Origin: Streptomyces adelaidensis
GTDB lineage: Bacteria; Actinomycetota; Actinomycetes; Streptomycetales; Streptomycetaceae
DNA length: 58,312 nt
Assembly: GCF_016598475.1 (NCBI RefSeq)
Contig: NZ_JAEMUX010000055.1
Location: 1 to 58,312, forward strand
Direction: 5' to 3'
Below the pieces are notes generated by a model, which saw only the letters and a program-made list of their open reading frames with translations, did not search any database and had not been told where the DNA came from. Position numbers and translations under genes: made by a program. This document shows, piece after piece, positions 49,705 to 58,008 of the stretch (position 1 is its first letter; each line of letters opens with the position of its first letter).

Positions 49705-51345
49705 GTGTCCTGCCTAATCGTCCAGTCCGACAAGACCCTGCTCCTGGAGGTCGACCACGAGCGGGCGGACGAGTGCCGTCGCGTCATCGCGCCGTTCGCC
49801 GAGCTTGAGCGGGCCCCCGAGCACATCCACACCTACCGGGTGACGCCGCTCGGCCTGTGGAACGCGCGGGCCGCCGGGCACGACGCCGAGCAGGTCGTGG
49901 ACGCGCTGGTGGAGTACAGCCGGTATCCCGTGCCGCACGCGCTGCTGGTCGACATCGCCGAGACGATGGACCGGTACGGCCGCCTCACCCTGTCCAAGCA
50001 TCCGGTCCACGGGCTCGTCCTCACCACCACCGACCGCCCGGTGCTGGAGGAGATTTTGCGCTCCAAGCGGGTCGCCCCGCTCGTCGGCGCCCGGATCGAC
50101 CCCGACACCGTCGCCGTGCACCCCTCCGAGCGCGGGCAGATCAAGCAGACGCTGCTCAAGCTGGGCTGGCCCGCCGAGGATCTCGCCGGGTATGTCGACG
50201 GCGAGGCACACCCGATCGAGCTGCGCGAGGACGGCTGGGCGCTGCGGCCGTACCAGAAGCAGGCGGTGGAGAACTTCTGGCACGGCGGGAGCGGGGTGGT
50301 CGTCCTCCCCTGTGGCGCGGGCAAGACCCTCGTGGGCGCCGGGTCCATGGCCCAGGCGAAGTCCACGACGCTCATCCTCGTCACGAACACCGTCTCCGCG
50401 CGGCAGTGGAAGCACGAGCTGGTGAAGCGGACGTCGCTGACCGAGGAGGAGATCGGCGAGTACAGCGGTACGCGCAAGGAGATCCGCCCGGTCACCATCG
50501 CCACGTACCAGGTGCTGACGACGCGGCGCAAGGGTGTCTATCCGCACCTGGAGCTGTTCGACTCCCGTGACTGGGGTCTGATCCTCTACGACGAGGTGCA
50601 TCTGCTGCCCGCGCCGGTCTTCAAGTTCACCGCCGATCTCCAGGCGCGGCGGCGGCTGGGTCTGACGGCGACGCTCGTCCGGGAGGACGGCCGCGAGTCG
50701 GACGTGTTCTCCCTCATCGGTCCCAAGCGGTTCGACGCGCCCTGGAAGGAGATCGAGGCGCAGGGCTACATCGCGCCCGCCGACTGCGTCGAGGTCCGGG
50801 TGAACCTGACCGACGCCGAGCGGCTCGCCTACGCCACCGCCGAGCAGGAGGAGAAGTACCGCTTCTGCTCGACCACCGCGACCAAGCGGAAGGTGGCCGA
50901 GGCGATCGTCCGCCGCTTCGCGGGCCAGCAGATCCTCGTCATCGGCCAGTACATCGACCAGCTCGACGAACTCGGCGCCCACCTGAACGCGCCGGTCATC
51001 AAGGGCGAGACCAGCAACGCGCAGCGCGAGAAGCTCTTCGGCGCGTTCCGCGAGGGCGAGATCAACGTCCTCGTCGTCTCCAAGGTCGCCAACTTCTCCA
51101 TCGACCTCCCCGAGGCCACGGTCGCCATCCAGGTCTCCGGCACCTTCGGCTCGCGCCAGGAGGAGGCCCAGCGCCTCGGCCGCGTCCTGCGCCCCAAGGC
51201 CGACGGCCACCAGGCCCACTTCTACTCCGTCGTCGCCCGCGACACCATCGACCAGGACTTCGCCGCCCACCGCCAACGCTTCCTCGCCGAACAGGGCTAC
51301 GCCTACCGGATCATGGACGCGGACGAACTGCTGTCGGAGGGCTGA
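49705..51345 (+). CDS. DNA repair helicase XPB
   Basis: 546 residues, a superfamily 2 helicase. N-terminal damage-recognition-like region (LIVQSDKTLLLEVDHERADE), then helicase domain 1 with motif Q/I (LRPYQKQAVENF, VVLPCGAGKTLVGAG), motif II ILYDEVHLLPAP and motif III LGLTATLVRED. Helicase domain 2 has the motif IV-VI region (ILVIGQYIDQLDEL, INVLVVSKVANFSIDLPEA, QEEAQRLGRVLRPK). GTG 49705 has GGAGG upstream. It opens duplex DNA 3'-5' in repair. Its usual companion, the 860-residue helicase-associated protein, is encoded upstream at 41227-43809. Confidence 0.95.
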   Translation: MSCLIVQSDKTLLLEVDHERADECRRVIAPFAELERAPEHIHTYRVTPLGLWNARAAGHDAEQVVDALVEYSRYPVPHALLVDIAETMDRYGRLTLSKHPVHGLVLTTTDRPVLEEILRSKRVAPLVGARIDPDTVAVHPSERGQIKQTLLKLGWPAEDLAGYVDGEAHPIELREDGWALRPYQKQAVENFWHGGSGVVVLPCGAGKTLVGAGSMAQAKSTTLILVTNTVSARQWKHELVKRTSLTEEEIGEYSGTRKEIRPVTIATYQVLTTRRKGVYPHLELFDSRDWGLILYDEVHLLPAPVFKFTADLQARRRLGLTATLVREDGRESDVFSLIGPKRFDAPWKEIEAQGYIAPADCVEVRVNLTDAERLAYATAEQEEKYRFCSTTATKRKVAEAIVRRFAGQQILVIGQYIDQLDELGAHLNAPVIKGETSNAQREKLFGAFREGEINVLVVSKVANFSIDLPEATVAIQVSGTFGSRQEEAQRLGRVLRPKADGHQAHFYSVVARDTIDQDFAAHRQRFLAEQGYAYRIMDADELLSEG

Positions 51346-51502
51346 GGGACGGGTCACGGCGCGGGGCGCCCGCTGGGATTCTTCGACGACGCGGACGCGG
51401 GGAGAGGCGGCGAGCAGGGGTGAGTGCCCCGTAGCGGCGCGCGGGAGGCTGCGCGCGCGGGCAGGCGTCGGGCAAGCCGGCGTCACGTGCGCGAGCGGGG
51501 TC

Positions 51503-51697
51503 TCACCGGTGGCGTATGCCCGCTTCCTCCGCGTACTCGCCGAGGACGATCACGCCGAACGCGGCGCTCGCGAAGACCTTGACGGCGCGGAGGGCGTCGG
51601 CGAGGCGGTGGTGGTTGTGGTGGTCGAGACCGGTGGCGCCGGGCGGCGGACCGGATCGGCCGGCGGCCGAGGCTGGGATGAAGGTCGCTGCACTCAT
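51503..51697 (-). CDS. Small conserved-looking protein, 64 residues
   Basis: MSAATFIPASAAGRSGPPPG, then HHNHHRLADALRAVKVFASA and AFGVIVLGEYAEEAGIRHR. The C-terminal half has a single hydrophobic helix (VKVFASAAFGVIVL) with acidic and basic ends. The pattern HRLADALRAVKVF-helix-LGEYAEEAG is one I associate with a conserved small Streptomyces protein of unknown role. CACTAT lies 6 nt upstream of the ATG on this strand, again a leaderless arrangement. It sits between XPB and HelD on the opposite strand. Confidence 0.6.
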   Translation of the reverse strand: MSAATFIPASAAGRSGPPPGATGLDHHNHHRLADALRAVKVFASAAFGVIVLGEYAEEAGIRHR

Positions 51698-51997
51698 GTA
51701 TCCATAGTGGAACTTCCGCCTTTGGATTACGTCGGTCTGCGGAGTGAACCCGCTGAGCCGCCGACTCCCTCTCAGGTCCCGCCCACCCCTAATACCCGCG
51801 CAGTACAGACCCCCTAGGGGTACGCCGAACGCGGTGGAAGCCCGTGAGAAATCCGTTGGCCTCCGCCCCCTCACGTCGCCTAAACTCTCCGCTCTTGCCC
51901 GCCTCCCGTCCGTGGAGCGCCGCCGCCCGGACGGAAACCGGTAGGCCCCCCCACCAGGCCGAACCCCTGGACCCAGTAGGTCACCGGAGGCACCCCC
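51698..51997. other. 300-bp upstream region of helD
   Basis: No gene is seen. The inverted GGGGCTTGC/GCAAGCCCC rifamycin-associated element known before some helD-type genes was looked for and not found here or just upstream. Confidence 0.5.
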
Positions 51998-54085
51998 TTG
52001 TCCGAGATCGCCGACCCCACCGACCCCACCGACCCCGCTGACCCCGCTGACCCGCTCTCCCGCGAGCGTTCCCACCTCAGCGCCTCCCGTTCCGCTCTCC
52101 GTGCCATGCGGGAGGACGCCGAGGCGCTGGACATCAGGGACGTCACCGCGAACTGGGTGAACGCGGAGGTTCTCGCCCGCCAGATCGGGGAGCGGATCAA
52201 AGCGCTGGCCGACCTGAGCCACACCCCGCTCTTCTTCGGCCGCCTCGACTATCTGCACGCGCCCGGCGCCGACCGGGCGGAGGGAGCGGAGGGGGAGCGG
52301 TTCTACATCGGGCGCCGGCACGTCCACGACGCCGACGGCGACCCCATGGTCATCGACTGGCGCGCCCCCGTCTCCCAGCCCTTCTACCGGGCCTCCAAGA
52401 AGGACCCGCTCGACGTCGGTCTCCGGCGCCGCTTCGGATACACCGGCGGCGACCTCACCGCGTACGAGGACGAGCATCTCTGCGACCCCACCGTCGAGAC
52501 CGCGGGCACCAGCAAGCTGCTCCAGCAGGAGATCGAGCGCCCGCGCGTCGGCCCGATGCGGGACATCGTGGCGACGATCCAGCCGGAGCAGGACGAGATC
52601 GTCCGCTCCGACCTCTCCGGCAGCCTCTGCGTGCAGGGCGGGCCCGGCACCGGAAAGACCGCCGTCGGCCTCCACCGCGTCGCCTACCTCCTCTACGCCC
52701 ACCGCGACCGCCTCGCCCGCACCGGCACCCTCGTCATCGGCCCGAACCGCTCCTTCCTCCACTACATCGAGCAAGTGCTTCCGGCTCTGGGCGAGTTGGA
52801 GGTCAAGCAGGCGACCGTCGACGACCTCGTCGGCCATGTCGAGGTGCGGGGCGCGGACGAGGCTCCGGCCGCCGTCGTCAAGGGCGACGCCCGGCTGGCG
52901 GAGGTGCTCCGCCGGGCCGTCCGCTCGCACGTCACCCTCCCCACCGAGCCCGTCATGGTCGTACGGGGGTCGCGTCGCTGGCGCGTACCGGCGTACGAAC
53001 TGGAGGGCATCGTGCGGGAGTTGCTGGACCGGGAGATCCGCTACGGCGCCGCCCGTGAGGCGCTGCCGCAGCGGATCGCGCACGCCGTGCTGGTGCAGAT
53101 GGAACGGTCCGGGGAGGCGCCGGACGACCGGGTGCAGGACGCGGTGGCCCGCAACCCCGCCGTGAAGGCGGCCGTCAAGGCGATGTGGCCGCCCGTCGAG
53201 CCCGCCAAGCTCGTCCTGCGCCTGCTCTCCGACGCGGACTTCCTCGCCGTACACGCGGACGGGATCCTCACCGACGACGAGCAGAAGACGATCCTGTGGG
53301 CGAAGCCCGCGCGGAGCGTGAAGGCGGCCAGGTGGTCGGCCGCCGACGCCGTGCTGATCGACGAGACCACCGACCTCGTGCAGCGCACGCACTCCCTCGG
53401 GCATGTCGTCCTCGACGAGGCGCAGGACCTGTCCCCCATGCAGTACCGGGCGGTCGGCCGCCGCTGCACCACCGGTTCCGCGACCGTCCTCGGCGACCTC
53501 GCGCAGGGCACGACGCCCTGGGCGACGAGGAGCTGGCAGGAGGCCCTGACGCACCTCGGCAAGGCGGAGGCCCACGTGGAGGAGCTGACCGCCGGTTTCC
53601 GCGTCCCGACCGACGTCATCACCTACGCCTCCCGCCTCCTCCCCCACATCGCGCCCGGCCTGACCCCGGTCGCGTCGGTCCGCGAGAACCCCGGCTTCTT
53701 CGACGTACGGCCGAGCACCGCCGACGCCCACGTCATCGCCGCCTGCGAGGAGTTGCTCCGCAACGAGGGCTCGACCGGGCTCATCGCCGCCGACGCCCGC
53801 GTCCCCGCCCTCGCCGAGGCACTCACGGCGGCCGGCATCGGCTATCTCGCGCCGGGCGAGGAGACGACGTACGAGACCCGCCTCACCCTCGTACCGGCGT
53901 CGCTCGCCAAGGGCCTTGAGTACGACTACGTCGTCCTGGACGAGCCGCAGGCCGTCGTCGACGGCGAGCCGGACGAACGGACCGGCCTGCGCCGCCTGTA
54001 CGTGGCGCTCACCCGCGCGGTCTCGGGCCTGATCGTGACCCACGCGGCGCCGCTGCCGCCACAGCTCGTCCAGGGCATCGTCTAG
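51998..54085 (+). CDS. helD: HelD-type RNA polymerase recycling ATPase
   Basis: 695 residues, UvrD/Rep-like superfamily 1 ATPase of the HelD family. The N-terminal coiled coil (residues 20-70) and FGRLDYLHAPGADRAEGAEG, GERFYIGRRHVHD, MVIDWRAPVSQPFYRAS are HelD signatures. Walker A is LCVQGGPGTGKTAVGLHRV; Walker B HVVLDEAQDLSPMQYRAV; motif VI VALTRAVSGLIV. The family dissociates stalled RNA polymerase from DNA, and HelR members confer rifamycin tolerance. TTG 51998 has GGAGG at 7 nt. The first residues are Asp-Pro-Thr/Ala repeats (DPTDPTDPADPADP). Length is near that of mycobacterial HelD. Confidence 0.93.
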   Translation: MSEIADPTDPTDPADPADPLSRERSHLSASRSALRAMREDAEALDIRDVTANWVNAEVLARQIGERIKALADLSHTPLFFGRLDYLHAPGADRAEGAEGERFYIGRRHVHDADGDPMVIDWRAPVSQPFYRASKKDPLDVGLRRRFGYTGGDLTAYEDEHLCDPTVETAGTSKLLQQEIERPRVGPMRDIVATIQPEQDEIVRSDLSGSLCVQGGPGTGKTAVGLHRVAYLLYAHRDRLARTGTLVIGPNRSFLHYIEQVLPALGELEVKQATVDDLVGHVEVRGADEAPAAVVKGDARLAEVLRRAVRSHVTLPTEPVMVVRGSRRWRVPAYELEGIVRELLDREIRYGAAREALPQRIAHAVLVQMERSGEAPDDRVQDAVARNPAVKAAVKAMWPPVEPAKLVLRLLSDADFLAVHADGILTDDEQKTILWAKPARSVKAARWSAADAVLIDETTDLVQRTHSLGHVVLDEAQDLSPMQYRAVGRRCTTGSATVLGDLAQGTTPWATRSWQEALTHLGKAEAHVEELTAGFRVPTDVITYASRLLPHIAPGLTPVASVRENPGFFDVRPSTADAHVIAACEELLRNEGSTGLIAADARVPALAEALTAAGIGYLAPGEETTYETRLTLVPASLAKGLEYDYVVLDEPQAVVDGEPDERTGLRRLYVALTRAVSGLIVTHAAPLPPQLVQGIV

Positions 54086-54753
54086 GGCCTCGTCTGGGGC
54101 TTGGTGGGCAGACCGGCGCGGGTGAACGTCAGATGCGTGACCCCGCTGGGCGAGGAGACGGCCTCGACCTCGTAGTCCTTCTCCAGGCCCTCCATTCCGT
54201 CCCAGAGGCGTACGCCTCGGCCGAGCAGGACGGGGACCACCACGACGTGCATGTGGTCGATGAGCCCGGCGGCGAAGAAGTCACGGATCACGGTGACCCC
54301 TCCGCCGATGCGTACGTCCTGGCCGTCCCCGGCCTCGCGGGCCGCCTCCAGCGCCTCGGCGGGCGAGGCGTCGAGGAAGTGGAACGTCGTGCCGTCCTCC
54401 ATCTCGATCGACGGGCGGGGGTGATGGGTGAGGATGAAGGCCGGTGTGTGGAAGGGCGGGTTGGGCCCCCACCACCCCTTCCACTCCGGGTCCTCGTGCC
54501 ATCCGGGATAGCCGAACTTCCCGGCACCCATGATCTCCGCGCCGATCCCCGGTTTGAACTGCCGTGCGAAGGCGTCGTCGAGGCCGGCGGTCCCGCCGGC
54601 TCCGCCGGTCGCCTCGTTCCACCACCGGGTGGCGAACATCCATTCGTGCAGCTCTTCACCGGCGTGGCCGAACGGCGCGTCGCGGCTCTGGCCCTCACCG
54701 GTGCCGAAGCCGTCGAGCGAGACGGAGAAGTTGTGGACGCGGGCGAGTGACAT
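54082..54753 (-). CDS. DHFR/RibD-C family reductase
   Basis: 223 residues. N-terminal VHNFSVSLDGFGTGEGQSRD; ILTHHPRPSIEMEDGTTFHF; QDVRIGGGVTVIRDFFAAGL binds the NADPH diphosphate; IDHMHVVVVPVLLGRGVRL and the end LTFTRAG complete the RibD C-terminal-domain fold. It is a cytosolic NADPH-dependent reductase of unknown substrate, not the housekeeping DHFR. AAGGGAG lies about 10 nt before ATG 54753. Its stop overlaps that of helD by 4 bp on the opposite strand. Confidence 0.92.
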   Translation of the reverse strand: MSLARVHNFSVSLDGFGTGEGQSRDAPFGHAGEELHEWMFATRWWNEATGGAGGTAGLDDAFARQFKPGIGAEIMGAGKFGYPGWHEDPEWKGWWGPNPPFHTPAFILTHHPRPSIEMEDGTTFHFLDASPAEALEAAREAGDGQDVRIGGGVTVIRDFFAAGLIDHMHVVVVPVLLGRGVRLWDGMEGLEKDYEVEAVSSPSGVTHLTFTRAGLPTKPQTRP

Positions 54754-54973
54754 GGCTGGTGACTCCCTTTCATTCGCTGGTCGAGCTTCGCCGGATCGGC
54801 TCCGTCGGCTCGGTCATGAGGGAGATGATGGCGGCCACGCCACGCGCGGCCTACTCCCGCGACGCCACCGCCGTCGCCCAGGCACTGACGGCCACCCGGA
54901 TGGAGGTCGCCCTACTCGACGGAGTCGCCTCGCGGGCCCACATGTGCCGTCGATCGTCCGCGGCGTCGTCGTG

Positions 54974-55006
54974 GCTGGTCGCGCAGTTCCCCGCGCCCTA
55001 CGGGGC
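54974..55006. repeat. Dispersed palindrome copy
   Basis: CTGGTCGCGCAGTTCCCCGC followed by GCCCTACGGGGCG; the loop differs from the CTGAA form but the left arm is the family's. It lies between the reductase gene and a decayed gene. Confidence 0.7.
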
Positions 55007-55030
55007 GCTGCCGAACCTGCTCGGACCGGA

Positions 55031-55418
55031 TCAGCCGGTCCACCTGGCCAGCTCGTCCGGGGTGTCGGGGCACGCGAAGTGGAAGGGGACCGAGAGGCGG
55101 GCGGCTAGGGCTCTGCCACAGCGGTCGGCGGCCACGGCCGACGGGTGGCCCCCGGTCCGGTCCCCCTCCTCACCGAGGTAGCGCTCGGCCCTCTTCCCAT
55201 GGATGGTGGCCAGCCGGTGTTCCCCCGACGGGTCAGTCGTCAGGGCAAGCAGCTCCACGAACCAGTCGTGGACCGTGCGCCGTCCGAACCGCCTCGATGG
55301 CGACGACCCGGCCGGGGCAGTCGGCAGCGAGGGCGGCCAGCGACTCCGGGTCGAGGGTGCTGTCGGGGGTGCGGGCGACGCGGCCGTGGTGGGCGTAGCG
55401 GTCGTGCCACACCTTCCT
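55031..55418 (-). pseudogene. Frameshifted, 5'-truncated gene of unknown family
   Basis: The upstream part reads KVWHDRYAHHGRVARTPDST, LDPESLAALAADCPGRVVAI in one frame; after a shift near 55288 another frame continues RTVHDWFVELLALTTDPSGE, HRLATIHGKRAERYLGEEGD and ends PFHFACPDTPDELARWTG. Composition and codon use look genuine in both parts. The 5' end is lost where the recombinase pseudogene begins (about 55420-55450), suggesting that the element inserted into or beside this gene. The family was not recognised. Confidence 0.6.
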
Positions 55419-55450
55419 TGGAGCGTGTCTACTTCTCTACTCTTGACCCC

Positions 55451-56219
55451 GTGAAGACCTCCGCCAGGATCCGCATCTCCGACGACCGCGAGGGAGCCGG
55501 ACTCGGCGTCAAGCGCCAGGAGAAGGACTACCGCGCTCTCATCACCCAGCTCGGCTGGACCGTCGTCGAGATGTACGACGACAACGACATGTCGGCGACC
55601 AACCGCCGGAAGAAGCGCAAGGGCTACCACCGGATGCTGGCCGACAGGTAGAGCGGCCACATCGACGCGGTGGTGGCCTGGCACCCGGACCGCCTGTACC
55701 GACAGCCTCGGGACTGGAGGACCTAATGGACCTCCTGGGCTCCCCCGAGCTGGACGTGAAACTCCGAACCGTCCAGTCCAGCACCGTCGACCTGTCGACC
55801 CCTGACGGCCGGATGCTGGCCCGCATCCAGGTGGCCGTGGCCAAGCGCGAGGTGGAGCACCGCCAGAAGCGCATCCTGAGCAAGGTCCAGGAGCTGGTGG
55901 AGGCCGGGAAGATCCACGACTCCGGCCACCGGCCCTTCGGCTACGACCGTTTATACGAGGGCACCGGCCCGCGCCGGAAGACCATCGAGGACCGTCTCAA
56001 CGCGGTCGAGGCCAAGTACGTTGAGGAGTGGGCGGACCGGGCTCTGGGAGGGGAGACGTTGTACTCCCTCGTCCTGGACTCCGTCGAGAAGGACATCCGG
56101 ACCAGCACCGGCGGCTTCTTCACGTACCAGGCCATGCGAACCCTGCTGAGGTCGGGCCGTATCTCAGGCCGCAAGGACCATAAGGGCGTCATCGTCGGCA
56201 AGGCCGTCTGGCCCGCGTC
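55451..56219 (+). pseudogene. Large serine recombinase, stop codon and frameshift
   Basis: GTG 55451 (TACTCT seven nt upstream) starts VKTSARIRISDDREGAGLGV, KRQEKDYRALITQLGWTVVE, MYDDNDMSATNRRKKRKGYH. A TAG at 55649-55651 interrupts it, after which the frame goes on SGHIDAVVAWHPDRLYRQPR until one base is missing near 55714; the corrected frame gives LMDLLGSPELDVKLRTVQSS and the Recombinase domain (VEHRQKRILSKVQELVEAGK, GHRPFGYDRLYEG). Similarity ends at 56219, before the zinc-ribbon and coiled coil. Three lesions, so certainly inactive. It marks an old integrated element. Confidence 0.9.
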
Positions 56220-56597
56220 TCAAACGCCCTCAGGCGTTGCGGTCTCCTTGGGCTCGCCCACGAGCCACTTCCACTCAGGCTGGAAGTCGGGGTGGTCGGC
56301 GTACGCCGCGACGAGTTCAAGGATCACCGGGCTGCGGAGGCGCCGCGACTGGTCGCCATAGAACTCCCCGCCGTACACCTGCCAGCGGGAGCGCCCCTCG
56401 CTGACCGCCGCCCTCCGTGGCATCTCCTCCACCCAGTCCATGAGCCTGCGCTTCGCCTCAGCGTCGGCAAGTACCCGGCCCCGCAGCCGAGTCATGCTCT
56501 CGTTCTTGCCGGGCTTCAGCGCCTTGGCCGCCGCCTCGTCCTCAGCAATACGAGCCTCCAGGAAATCCATCAAGTCCGCGAAGTCGACTTGCCCCAT
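56220..56597 (-). CDS. DUF6221 family protein
   Basis: 125 residues: MGQVDFADLMDFLEARIAED at the start, GRVLADAEAKRRLMDWVEEM in the middle and PVILELVAAYADHPDFQPEW, KWLVGEP at the end. This order (helical N-terminus, RVLADxEAKR, then LAxxYxDHPDY) is that of DUF6221, a small family found on actinobacterial phages, plasmids and islands. ATG 56597 has GGGGGCAG upstream; ATG 56633 is possible. Its stop abuts the truncated recombinase, so the junction at 56219/56220 is a rearrangement point. Confidence 0.8.
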   Translation of the reverse strand: MGQVDFADLMDFLEARIAEDEAAAKALKPGKNESMTRLRGRVLADAEAKRRLMDWVEEMPRRAAVSEGRSRWQVYGGEFYGDQSRRLRSPVILELVAAYADHPDFQPEWKWLVGEPKETATPEGV

Positions 56598-56678
56598 CAC
56601 TGCCCCCTTGTCGGTATGCGATGAGGCCATCATTCACCCAACCCACGCATTCCAGGGCATCCTGACGATCCTCGGGGG

Positions 56679-57023
56679 TCACGCCGTCAGCTCCGCCGGG
56701 AGGGCGCCGTACAGCGTTACGTACATGCGGCGGTCCTGGCCGGAGATCTTCCAGCGTTCGGCCGTCTCGGGGTCCAGCGGACCGACCTCGCGAGCGGGCT
56801 TCGGCTCAGGACGCGAGGGGGAGCCCTGAGCGATCCGGGCCCGCATGGCCGCGAGCTTCTCCACGCTCACAGAATCCTTGGGGGCCGGCTGGGCCTGCAT
56901 GGCCGTAGCGACCACGTGGGTCTCCACGATCTCCTCCGGGCTGTCCGGCACCGGTCCGGCGTCCTTGGCCTCGGCCACCAGGTGGTCGTACATCTCCAGC
57001 TCGTCATCGCGAGCAATGCTCAA
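56679..57023 (-). CDS. Hypothetical protein of mobile-element type
   Basis: 114 residues from TTG 57023: ARDDELEMYDHLVAEAKDAG, then EEIVETHVVATAMQAQPAPK, a helical EKLAAMRARIAQGSP, and the end ISGQDRRMYVTLYGALPAEL. Acidic and helical with no membrane segment; not recognised. No ribosome site precedes the TTG, and the frame is open further 5', so it may be truncated. It lies parallel to DUF6221, 82 bp upstream of it. Confidence 0.55.
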   Translation of the reverse strand: MSIARDDELEMYDHLVAEAKDAGPVPDSPEEIVETHVVATAMQAQPAPKDSVSVEKLAAMRARIAQGSPSRPEPKPAREVGPLDPETAERWKISGQDRRMYVTLYGALPAELTA

Positions 57024-57133
57024 GGCCTGTGGATCGGCCTCGGGTTGGCAGGTGAAGGGCGTACCTTCCCGAGTGATCGACTGATGGTCACCGAGTAGAC
57101 CGGCGTTCGCAGCGCCGGCCGGGAGGCACGCCC

Positions 57134-57412
57134 GTGCTCAGCGTAGTCAACGAAGACGGCTCCACGCCGAACGGTTCCCTGATCGACGAGATCGTCCGCG
57201 AGGGCGCCCGACGGATGCTGGCCACCGCGCTGGAAGCCGAAGTCAACACCTACATAGCCGAGTTGGCCGACCAGCGCGACGACATTGGCCGGCGTCTGGT
57301 GGTCCGCAACGGCTACCACCAGCCACGCAACGTCACTACCGCCGCCGGGACGGTCGAGGTCAAAGCCCCGCGCGTCAATGACAAGCGAATCGAGAAGACA
57401 GCCGCAGCCTGA
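57134..57412 (+). pseudogene. IS256-family transposase, N-terminal fragment
   Basis: 92 residues: LIDEIVREGARRMLATALEA, EVNTYIAELADQRDDIGRRL, VVRNGYHQPRNVTTAAGTVE, VKAPRVNDKR. This is the conserved N-terminus of IS256/mutator transposases (NGYxxPRxVxTxAGxVEVxxPRVxDKR). The DDE catalytic domain is absent and the frame ends within 10 residues, so the element is a 5' fragment. Inverted terminal repeats could not be identified by eye. Confidence 0.88.
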
Positions 57413-57454
57413 GCCACCAACTGATGCCGCGGGCCGGGCCGATACCGTGTCGTC

Positions 57455-57970
57455 ATGACCGGTCCCGCGCAGCGCCCACTGCTCTTCCTGGACGTCGACG
57501 GAACGCTCCTGCCCTACGGCGGAGCACAGCTGCCGTCAACCCTCGAGCAATGGGGCCAGTGGCAGCACCCGTCCAACCCACAGCTGGCCAAGGTCGTCGC
57601 CGGGCACGGCCCGCGGCTGCTGGCGTTGTCCTGTGACCTGATGTGGGCCACTGCGTGGATGCACGACGCCAACGAGGTGATAGCCCCACTGCTCGGCCTG
57701 CCGGAACTGCCAGTGGCGGACCTGCCGGACGCGCCGGAGGAGGACGACACCGGCGTGCTGCACTGGAAGACGCGGACCTTGGTCGAGACCGCGGCCGGCC
57801 GCCCCTTCCTCTGGGTCGACGACGAGATCAGCGACCTCGATCGAGCGTGGGTGGCGGCACAGCACCGGGGGCAGGCCCTGCTCCACCGCGTCGATTCCGC
57901 AATCGGCCTCACTGAATCCGACCTCAGCACGCTCGACGGCTGGCTAAAGGACGTCTCAGCAGCATCTTGA
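57455..57970 (+). CDS. HAD-superfamily protein
   Basis: 171 residues. LLFLDVDGTLLPYGG carries the nucleophile motif DxDGT, and FLWVDDEISDLDRAW the acidic motif IV. Between them lies WATAWMHDANEVIAPLLGLP, a pattern shared with a Streptomyces HAD-like family of unknown substrate. No cap domain, so a macromolecular or small flexible substrate is possible. TACCGT lies exactly 6 nt before ATG 57455, a leaderless arrangement. It follows the IS256 fragment after 42 bp. Confidence 0.85.
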   Translation: MTGPAQRPLLFLDVDGTLLPYGGAQLPSTLEQWGQWQHPSNPQLAKVVAGHGPRLLALSCDLMWATAWMHDANEVIAPLLGLPELPVADLPDAPEEDDTGVLHWKTRTLVETAAGRPFLWVDDEISDLDRAWVAAQHRGQALLHRVDSAIGLTESDLSTLDGWLKDVSAAS

Positions 57971-58008
57971 TCCACAGGATTTGACAATTACTCCACCAGA
58001 TCGGGCCG

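Noticed and set aside
51470..51490. Rifamycin-associated element upstream of helD
   Set aside because: GGGCAAGCCGG resembles one arm only; no inverted partner at the required spacing.
54777..54950. Forward frame LRRIGSVGSVMREMMAATPR in the gap after the reductase gene
   Set aside because: Helical and coding-like but short, ends in the dispersed palindrome, and no family was recognised; left as unassigned.
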